Of a stretch of DNA of 14,827 bases, positions 8,969-14,827 are shown piece after piece (the stretch's first letter is position 1; each line of letters opens with the position of its first letter). The translations under genes and the position numbers were made by a program. The notes beneath the pieces were generated by a model. That model made no database searches. It saw only the letters and a list, made by a program, of their open reading frames with translations, and had not been told where the DNA came from. The stretch comes from Terana coerulea (lineage: Eukaryota > Basidiomycota > Agaricomycetes > Polyporales > Phanerochaetaceae), in the NCBI GenBank assembly GCA_024811115.1, contig JAKOGH010000562.1, forward strand, positions 1 through 14,827, in the 5' to 3' direction.

Positions 8969-9661
8969 TGCGTCTCGGCTCAATCGCAGTTTGAAAAACG
9001 CGCCAACGTTGCAAGCGAGCTGATTTACGCCAGCATCTCAGCTCGCCCGCCGTGCCTAGAGCAGACTGGACTGAGGAAGCGCAAGCAGGACGCGCAAGCA
9101 AAGGCAGATTGCGCCGATTCCGTCTTCAGCAAGGCTGATCGGTTTCATCTGTGAGTTTATTTCAATGTATGTTCAGACTCAAGCCTCTAAAGCATCGCTC
9201 ACACATATCACAGGGGATTTGCACGCTCGCGCACAGGCTCGTTTATTACTAGCGCAGCAACTGCGTCTCGGCGTGTTCAATGCCGATCGCATTTGCTACC
9301 AAGCGCGCGGGCGTTGTCGCGTGCTGCGCAGCGTTAGATGCTTCTGAACAGGGTCTCGTCCTCGGGTCGCCACTTACCATTGACCTCACCAAATCAATCG
9401 GCGATTTAGCCGATGCACGTCTGGCTGAAACGCACGCATCCCGCGAATGGGACGCCCGCGGCTTCAAGCGAGGTAGATGCCCCCTCGCCGATGTCGATGG
9501 TGCCATCGCACTGCCGTCAAGACAGCCAGTCCCGCAAGTGGGACCTCCGCGCTGTGAGCGAGTAGCTGCCTTGGTATGTTATTTAGGGTTTTAAATTTCC
9601 CAGACATGTATCTAATTATACCTTTTACGGACCTCTGCAGACGTTTTCCTCTATGATTTAA
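8969..9661 (+). CDS. Candidate small spliced gene, model uncertain
   Basis: The clearest part is ATG 9280 to 9573 (starts MPIAFATKRAGVVACCAALD, contains SPLTIDLTKSIGDLADARLA). It is followed by a 67-nt intron at 9574-9640 (GTATGT, TCTAAT, TGCAG) and a short last exon to TAA 9659-9661, giving 104 aa. Upstream, 8969-9150 is open (NVASELIYASISARPPCLEQ, then a Lys/Arg/Gln-rich run) and ends at a strong donor, GTGAGT at 9151. Acceptor CACAG at 9213 gives a good 63-nt intron but leads to TAG at 9335. Acceptor GCAG at 9257 joins the MPIAF frame but makes a 107-nt intron. A third ORF starts at ATG 9165. I recognise no family, and the several competing frames limit confidence. Confidence 0.35.
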
Positions 9662-9749
9662 GACATGCGACGCGCAGGAGATTCATCCCGGACGGTGCTA
9701 GCACTAAGTGCAAGCGAGACGCAAGATTTATGTCATAACGAAAAACTGA

Positions 9750-10711
9750 CCGACGTGGCATCAATGCGACCAAGGACATCTCGATCTGCTCACGACGCTG
9801 CAGCCGAAGCGACTCAACACGCGAACGGATTCCCGCTGGCGTCACACTCCACCCGCCAAGCCTCAGACTGACGCGTCTAGACGCCACCAGCCGGACCAGG
9901 AGAGGCAATGTAAGGCACACGAAGCACAAGAAAATCCACAGCTCGCCTCTGCGCCATCATTCAACGTCACCGGTGAGTTATCGCGATACGGCCTTACCAT
10001 TTTACTCATCGCCGTGAATCTTGCACTTGCACACAGAGCTACTTGTCGGCGGCGCAATAACGGTATCCCGGCGCGCTGTCTGGAATTTGCTACAGCCCGT
10101 GTGTCCTACGACACGCATGGGTGCTCGCCGTCGCGTCATGTAGAATCTCAGATGGCTCCGAACAGTCGGGGAATCGGGTGAGCTCCGGCGAGCAGCCCTG
10201 ACGGCGCAGTCTTACGCGGCGCAACAACGCGATCCGACAAAGTTGGAGGCAGTGCGTGGAGTCGACAAGAAATGCCCGTCATTTGGACACCCGACGGCGC
10301 CGCCGCCTTCTCGGTGGAGCCTCTATGCCGACGCTGGTGTACTGGCATTGGGATTGTTCCATGGTGCGCACTTATGCGATCTGTCCGTCGCGCTTTCCGG
10401 GGTCTATCTGGCGCTGACATTTACTGTATTCAGGAGCCGTCCGACAGTGTACTCTGTCCGACGCGCGTTGCGAATCCGCGCAAAAACGTCCAAGATCTGC
10501 GCGCCCGTTGCGGTCGATGCTGCGCAAGTTAGCGGGACATTGCGCGGTGCGCTTTAAATGTTGGTGAGTGGGATTTATTTTCGTTTCGAGCTCTCCGCTG
10601 AATTGGAACAACAGCACAAACGGATTTCTGAAACGCGTCGGGCAGGGTCCGTATCTCCGCACCAAGGCTGCGTGGGGCGCCGACAGCGTCGCAAATATCG
10701 TGTATTTCTGA
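9750..10711 (+). pseudogene. Four-exon coding segment with one in-frame TAG
   Basis: The plus-strand exon chain is 9750-9972, 10037-10363, 10434-10563 and 10615-10711. The introns are 64 nt (GTGAGT...CACAG), 70 nt (GTGCGC, branch CTGAC at 10414-10418, TTCAG) and 51 nt (GTGAGT, branch CTGAAT, ACAG). One frame passes through all three junctions to TGA at 10709-10711. It is interrupted only by TAG at 10141-10143, after which it stays open for 73 codons to the next donor. Recognisable stretches include APSFNVTELLVGGAITVSRR, SGELRRAALTAQSYAAQQRD, then PTKLEAVRGVDKK, and VGQGPYLRTKAAWGADSVAN near the end. I know no family for it. There is no in-frame ATG before the TRMGARRR stretch, so the N-terminus lies further upstream or is lost. 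The stop is one substitution from CAG (Gln). Either a recent nonsense allele or two separate ORFs would explain it. Confidence 0.4.
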
Positions 10712-10835
10712 ATGGAGTCTTCTATTTGCAGCGGCGTCCGTCATGAGGTACAGGAAGGTTAGCGAGAGCGTGGAAACGACATAGCGAGGGACGGAACCGG
10801 CCCAAGAAGAGACAATACGCGCCGGAGCGCACGGG

Positions 10836-10965
10836 GATAAAAGCCACCCGCGAAGACGTGATCTCCCCACCACTCCACCGCTCTGCTTTCACACCCGTTC
10901 TCCCTCTCGCCTCCCTCCTCTCTCAGTCGCCGTGCCCCGAGACGGACCTCGTCGTCGCCTTCACC
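10836..10965 (+). promoter_or_regulatory. TATA plus CT-rich leader, basidiomycete-type promoter
   Basis: GATAAAAG at 10836-10843 is followed by a pyrimidine-rich tract (about 10862-10925, rich in CTCC and TCTC) and then CACCATG at 10963-10968. A TATA-like box, CT-rich initiator and short leader is the usual arrangement of an expressed basidiomycete promoter, so transcription starting here seems likely even though the product is unknown. Confidence 0.5.
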
Positions 10966-11927
10966 ATGCTCGTCGACGGCTGCCTCCGTCGAGATCGCCG
11001 TCAAGGCCGTTACTCAAGTAAGTAGTGTAAATGCTTCACCTTTGCCCTCGTTGATTTATTTCTGATCACACTTCGTAGGATAGCATTGAGGGCGAGCAAC
11101 GTTGCGCCGCCGTCTCACCTTGCGGTTGTCCGGTCAAGTCGTGGTGCGGCGTGCAGAAACGCGCTCACGATGTCGCCGCCGGGCTACAAGCCGTACCGCG
11201 CGCAAGCGAGTACGTTCTGAGCTGCTTTGCTATGTCGTTAGCTGACTACCAATTACTTCCAGTTTCATTCTATTGTATACGAGAGCGCAGCTCTACGCTG
11301 CGTGCGGTGTTGGCTCTAGGATTTAGCGTGCGGCTTCTGTGGTATGTGCTGCTACTGACTTCATAGCTAGAATTTGCACTGATGCTACATTGTGACAGCA
11401 TATTTTATTTAGTCTTACGACGTTGACGATGCGGCGTCATCTATGGGCAGCGATAGATGGCTCTCGCACCCGCTTTCCCTTGTCCGCAGTGGGCGAAGTC
11501 CGCGCCGACTTGTCACCAGCGAGAGCTTAGGAAGACGGTCACAGCGCCGTAATAACCGGCGCTGCTGATCATTTACTCCGACGTACCGGTGGGTATTTTA
11601 CTTTCGATCTAAACCTGTTACTCAGACTAAAAGACTATTGAATTATGCTTCTGGGGCCGTGTAGACTGTGCCCGCGGCACTTGCGTTTGGAACGGGAAGA
11701 TGCCCCATGACTGCCGTCGTCTACGAGGACGGCTGGCGAACATTACGTGGATGGTGCCCGCGCTATGTCGGTATCGCAAGCGGGTGACGACGGACAAACG
11801 GGGAAATTATGGTCGGCTACCCCGTGGTCGTAGACTCGTACGTCGCGTTCTTACAGGGAGATTATGCCGGATAAGTGGCTGTCGGACTACACCATGTACG
11901 CTGGCGTACACAGTCTCTTACATCTAG
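10966..11927 (+). CDS. Candidate spliced orphan gene with a promoter and three good introns
   Basis: Start is ATG 10966 in CACCATG. Exons are 10966-11017, 11084-11209, 11263-11341 and 11413-11530. Introns are 66 nt (GTAAGT, CTGAT; the first AG at 11078 gives an immediate stop, the second at 11083 keeps the frame), 53 nt (GTACGT, GCTGAC, TTCCAG) and 71 nt (GTATGT, CACTGAT, TTTAG). The product is 124 aa (contains NALTMSPPGYKPYRAQ, then RERSSTLRAVLALGFSVRLL) and ends at TAG 11528-11530. The same frame stays open after that TAG (EDGHSAVITGAADHLLRRT) to a 76-nt intron candidate at 11589-11664, then runs 87 codons including the stop (DCARGTCVWNGKMPHD..., Arg-rich) to TAG 11925-11927. With first-AG splicing, exon 2 instead reads DSIEGEQRCAAVSPCGCPVK, also protein-like. 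The locus is probably transcribed; the exact product is uncertain and no family is recognised. Confidence 0.4.
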
Positions 11928-11930
11928 TGT

Positions 11931-12204
11931 CTCGGTATTGCACACCAGATAGTAGTGTGTTGTAGTATTGTACCGGCACCTTCAATATATCTGTTTATCA
12001 TTTATGCGCCCCACATTCTTACCCAAGCACTCCATTTGAGTGCGCCCTTGTGCGTTTGTTGATTCCCTCTACCGAGTCCGAGTTCAAGATGACTATCACC
12101 GTACCATGCAACACTTACCCTCACGAATGTCACTTGGCACCAACTTGGCACCATCCCCACGTCGGCTTCTATGTACTGCAGTATAGTACGTACGTCTGAC
12201 TTGT
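11931..12204. other. Intergenic, nothing identified
   Basis: Composition is near 45-50% GC with TAG/GTA-rich patches (for example GTAGTATTGTACC near 11961). A minus-strand open frame covers most of it (12002-12241, 79 codons) but has no supporting motif or splice context, and its start lies inside the repeat copy beginning at 12205, so I do not call it a gene. Confidence 0.4.
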
Positions 12205-12265
12205 GCCGTCCATCCCATCTCAGCCTCGGAGGCATACGCACGATTACCTTACTTATGTAGTATAG
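12205..12265. repeat. ~61-bp dispersed repeat, copy 1
   Basis: It begins GCCGTCCATCCCATCTCAGC and ends TTACTTATGTAGTATAG. Copy 2 starts exactly 130 bp later. The sequence downstream (CTTTGTATGTTA at 12301) recurs at 12430, so copies 1 and 2 belong to a ~130-bp tandem duplication. Confidence 0.8.
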
Positions 12266-12334
12266 ACTTGAGTGCTACGGTCGTTCCACTTGCATCAACT
12301 CTTTGTATGTTATTCAGTACTCCACATTCCTCAT

Positions 12335-12395
12335 GTCGCCCATCCCATCTCAGCCTTGGAGGTGCATGTCCGATCATCTTACTCATGTAGTATAG
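12335..12395. repeat. ~61-bp dispersed repeat, copy 2
   Basis: It shares the CCCATCCCATCTCAGCC core, the GGAGG element and the ATGTAGTATAG end with copy 1. About ten differences are scattered across the unit, so the duplication is not recent. Confidence 0.8.
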
Positions 12396-12486
12396 TGTTA
12401 TTAGTAGTACTTGTGCCGACCGATCGACGCTTTGTATGTTACTTGGTGATCTACTATATCCCTCGGCTTGCCGTTAGTGAATGGCA

Positions 12487-12820
12487 AGGGTAAACCCTCT
12501 ATGCTTAGAGGCTAACCCTTACCCTTACCCTCCAAAACCCTTACCCTTATGAAGGGTAAGGGTTGAAGGTTACCCTTCAAACCCTTGCCAAAATAGGTAG
12601 AAAATGGGGCTTTGAGTGCTTTTTTGTTTACTTATAATGTTAGCCTTCTATTTGAGTAGCTCAGATTGATATAGAAAGCATTCACAACACTTGCAGCCCT
12701 ATCCAGCAACATGTCTGGTATTTGCATGCAGACCTCTGCCAGATGAGGGTTAATTTTTCAACCCCCTTACCATTACCCTCTATACCCTTACCCTTAACCC
12801 TCGGAGGGTTTGCAAACCCT
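12487..12820. repeat. Cluster of ACCCTT telomere-like repeats and hairpins
   Basis: Two ACCCTT-rich blocks (12487-12589 and 12755-12820) flank about 165 bp of AT-rich sequence. AACCCTTACCCTT at 12536-12548 is a perfect inverted repeat of 12552-12564 with a 3-nt loop. Other palindromes lie at 12496-12511, 12796-12810 and 12805-12820 (AGGGTTTGCAAACCCT). The unit is AAGGGT/ACCCTT, not the fungal telomere unit TTAGGG/CCCTAA. Several GGG runs with 2-6 nt loops on the minus strand (12515-12546) could form a G-quadruplex. This may be a foldback element or an expanded protein-binding site. Confidence 0.75.
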
Positions 12821-12834
12821 GCCTATCACTACTT

Positions 12835-12896
12835 GCCGTCCATCCCATCTCAGCCTTGCACGCATGCCGTCTTATGACTTTATATATAGTGATATA
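12835..12896. repeat. ~61-bp dispersed repeat, copy 3
   Basis: GCCGTCCATCCCATCTCAGC matches the start of copy 1 exactly. The rest is more diverged and ends GTGATATAG instead of GTAGTATAG. It lies just beyond the ACCCTT cluster, so copies 2 and 3 bracket that cluster in the same orientation. Confidence 0.7.
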
Positions 12897-13038
12897 GAGC
12901 CTTAACACTACTTCGGTCGGATTTCGGACTTGTCACATAGTACAGTACTATATACCACTCACGCTCTGCTGGTCACTGCTTTTACTAGTAGTACACTGGC
13001 ATGTGCATACTCCACTTACACACAGAAAAGTAAACATA

Positions 13039-13044
13039 TTTATT
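13039..13044 (-). terminator. AATAAA polyadenylation-like signal
   Basis: TTTATT on the plus strand reads AATAAA on the minus strand. It lies about 170 bp downstream of the last methyltransferase codon, in a locally AT-rich patch, a reasonable position for that gene's 3' end. Fungal signals are loose, so this is suggestive only. Confidence 0.35.
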
Positions 13045-13210
13045 ATTGATACTACCTCTACATACATGTACGGACAACAGACCAATTAATATGAATGATC
13101 AAGGACTCGCCAAGCACCATGGGCACCGCCAACCATTAACAAGTCAGATAGGACTTGAACGGGACGGCGGCCGTCCCAGGCACTCGCGAGTTCCGTGACG
13201 GTTACCGAGT

Positions 13211-14276
13211 TTATTGCGCCCGATGATGAGCGGCGTGAGGAGCGTCTCGTTGCTGGCGCGTGCGGTGGCCAAGCCTGAGCTTGCGGACGCCGCGTCCTCT
13301 TCCGTGTGAGGAGACCGGTTCTCCGGCCGGGACAAAGTACAGGCTGGCGTCGAGAGGGTCTGACGTCGTTTCTCGGCTTGATGCCACTTTGGGCTCCCAC
13401 TTCGGGAACGGTGCGAGTGGTGCGAGAGGGGGCATTGGGAACTGGAGGATTGGCGGTGAAACAACCTGCCTGAAGTGCGTGTTGAAGAATTGTGGCAGGA
13501 TCGCTGAGGATATTTAGTATGTTGAGAAGGTTGCTGGCTGCTGTGGAATGAAGGAAATGCTTACAGCTGGGCTTCGGATTGATGAATCTGTTCTCAAAAC
13601 GGAGTAGAACAAATCCTCCAGAAGCGTGTACACGTGAGGCATATCCTCAGCCTGTTGTGTAGCAGGTTCTGTGGATGATAAATCACGGCGAGGACTGCCT
13701 ATATCGTCTTTGAAATGAGCATGCAGAGGCTCAGTAAACCACTGTGGCAGCACCGGGAAACGCGCATCTACATGCGGCTGGTAAGCTCTCTTATGCACAT
13801 TAAAAATGAGTGCTAGCGTACCTTGTTGTATGACTTCTATGGCTCCACCCGGCGATAAAATCCTGTTGAGCTCCTGGAGCGTAATTATATATCACCTCAG
13901 AGATCCTGCATCCTTTCTGGGCGGAACTCACCTCAAAGAGTGCGTCCCACTAGCAGGAGGAAATGAGTATATCATGGGGGTGAATGAAAGTATACGTGCC
14001 TTATCCTCCGGTACGCCAAGAGCTATACCCTCCAAGTGGATATAGTCGAATTCATTATCCGCGAAAGGCAGAGGAAACTCTAAGCTTTGCTGGTGTAAGC
14101 ACACAACACAGACAGAAACGGAGTCAGACCACAAACAAATTTCCGTGAACCCATTTGATGCGACTCGCGATGAGCGGGTCTACCAAAGAAAGCTGCACTT
14201 GAATGTCCAGCAAGTCAAAGCCGATAAATGTGCACTCTGGTAAGTACTTGGCAGTATCTACCACCCAGTCACCCAA
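13211..14276 (-). pseudogene. Class I SAM-dependent methyltransferase, disrupted
   Basis: Six minus-strand exons are visible: 14276-14133, 14089-14000, 13949-13932, 13873-13822, 13767-13565 and 13503-13211. Together they follow the basidiomycete methyltransferase family in order: LGDWVVDTAKYLPECTFIGF with the acidic-loop residue D of GFD (motif I/II region), RIKWVHGN, PFADNEFDYIHLEGIALG with GVPEDK, an 18-nt microexon WDALFE, ELNRILSPGGAIEVIQQ, FPVLPQWFTEPL, FENRFINPKP and SILPQFFNTHF. Such enzymes transfer a methyl group from SAM; the substrate is unknown. Introns are 43, 50, 58, 54 and 61 nt. The 50-nt one (13999-13950) must use a GC-AG pair (AAG/GCACGT). Breaks: exon 13767-13565 lacks one base in a T run (plus-strand A4 at 13596-13599), so FENRF is out of frame. 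Upstream, PVLELN of motif I sits in another frame, and no 5' exon or start is seen. The C-terminus is shorter than family members I recall, with a possible second frame shift after 13310. Identification is firm; loss of function is likely unless these are sequencing errors. Confidence 0.8.
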
Positions 14277-14404
14277 CTGTAACCAAATTCAGCTCTAGTA
14301 CAGGTGATAGGTGACAGCCGTTTAAACAGTAGACCGCTTTGACGCGCATTTCCAGCTCCTAAGCAAATATAAGACCGTTTTCACGATTTGCTTTCAACTG
14401 TCCT

Positions 14405-14517
14405 TGTGTTTGCTTTTGGAGCAGTTGGCAGCGGCGGGACGCAACAGCGACGGCGCATTGGACACCGGGCAAGCAAAAGCTGCTGCCACTGCTTGTACTG
14501 CTCCAAAAGTAAACACA
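14405..14517. repeat. Inverted repeat with 20-bp arms, MITE-like
   Basis: TGTGTTTGCTTTTGGAGCAG (14405-14424) pairs with 14498-14517 (CTGCTCCAAAAGTAAACACA), 19 of 20 positions. Partial further pairing (GGCAGCGGC with GCTGCTGCC) extends inward. The 113-bp span resembles a very short foldback or miniature inverted-repeat element. No clear target-site duplication is seen. It sits where the 5' end of the methyltransferase gene should be. Confidence 0.65.
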
Positions 14518-14727
14518 ATTTGGCAACAGAAAGGACCAGGCGGTCTAATAATTGCTTAGGAGCTGTCAGCTCACAAATGATGTTTACCCTTAGAGCTCAG
14601 CAACGTGCCAGACGCTCAACGGCGCAAGCTCGTTGGACGACGAGTGCATCGAGGGACTTGTACTGTTTGTTCTGCTCCAAAAGTAAACAAAGACCGAGGA
14701 GAGGGAAAAGCGGCCAGGCGGTCTAAT
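14490..14727. repeat. Diverged ~175-bp direct duplication
   Basis: CTGCTCCAAAAGTAAACA recurs at 14498-14515 and 14672-14689, and CCAGGCGGTCTAAT at 14536-14549 and 14714-14727 (offsets 174 and 178). CTTGTACTG precedes both copies, with a 9-bp insertion in the second. In one plus frame both copies read C-L-x-C-S-K-S-K, giving a repeated CxxC-like pair, but I see no gene to which it belongs. Confidence 0.65.
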
Positions 14728-14827
14728 GTTTCGCAAACAGCTGTATTGAACTGCACGCACCGCCGCCCCAGATCAAGCACCGCTTTGGGTATTTCCCTGG
14801 CTCGAATCTGAGAGAATATCTGGTTTC

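Noticed and set aside
10759..11004. Minus-strand 81-codon open frame
   Set aside because: It lies across the TATA and CT-rich promoter-like region of the plus-strand gene; its acidic look comes from the complementary CT tract.
12487..12820. True telomere or chromosome end
   Set aside because: The unit is ACCCTT rather than CCCTAA, copies are few and in both orientations, and gene-like sequence follows on both sides.

Overview
The window looks like nuclear DNA of an agaricomycete fungus (Basidiomycota), possibly a polypore. No long bacterial-style ORF or operon is present. The convincing coding signals are short exons joined by 43-76 nt introns with fungal donors (GTAAGT, GTGAGT, GTACGT, GTATGT), CTNAY-like branch points and YAG acceptors. 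The one gene whose family I can name is a SAM-dependent methyltransferase of a type that is multicopy in these fungi. No tRNA, rRNA, CRISPR array or recognisable transposase was seen.

Layout. (1) 1-1900 is very GC- and CpG-rich, with diverged duplications and no convincing gene. (2) About 1900-5640 is a degenerate tandem array with a 135-bp (45-codon) unit and a higher-order structure. Three insertions of a conserved intron-like module (2794, 4329, 5335) divide it, and its 3' edge runs into an exon-like stretch ending at 5860. (3) 5861-6525 is an AT-richer spacer. (4) 6526-7223, minus strand, holds a well-supported three-exon gene for a 195-aa protein with a coiled-coil-like N-terminus and a RGWPADIAFGN motif; no continuous ORF reveals it. 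(5) 7690-11930, plus strand, is a run of small intron-containing coding-like segments. The best are 9750-10711 and 10966-11927. Several carry one isolated in-frame stop, so they are orphan genes or young pseudogenes. (6) 12200-12900 is a repeat block: three copies of a ~61-bp motif, two of them in a 130-bp tandem duplication, around a cluster of ACCCTT hairpins related to but distinct from the TTAGGG telomere repeat. (7) 13211-14276, minus strand, is a broken methyltransferase gene with six recognisable exons and a one-base deletion. (8) 14405-14727 holds a 20-bp inverted repeat and a diverged direct duplication.

There is no evidence that the genes form a pathway. The window reads as a repeat-rich accessory region with one plausible intact orphan gene, a decaying methyltransferase and several uncertain spliced ORFs. 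The most unusual object is the 135-bp array with its embedded, periodically repeated intron-like modules. All splice models were made by eye and need RNA evidence.
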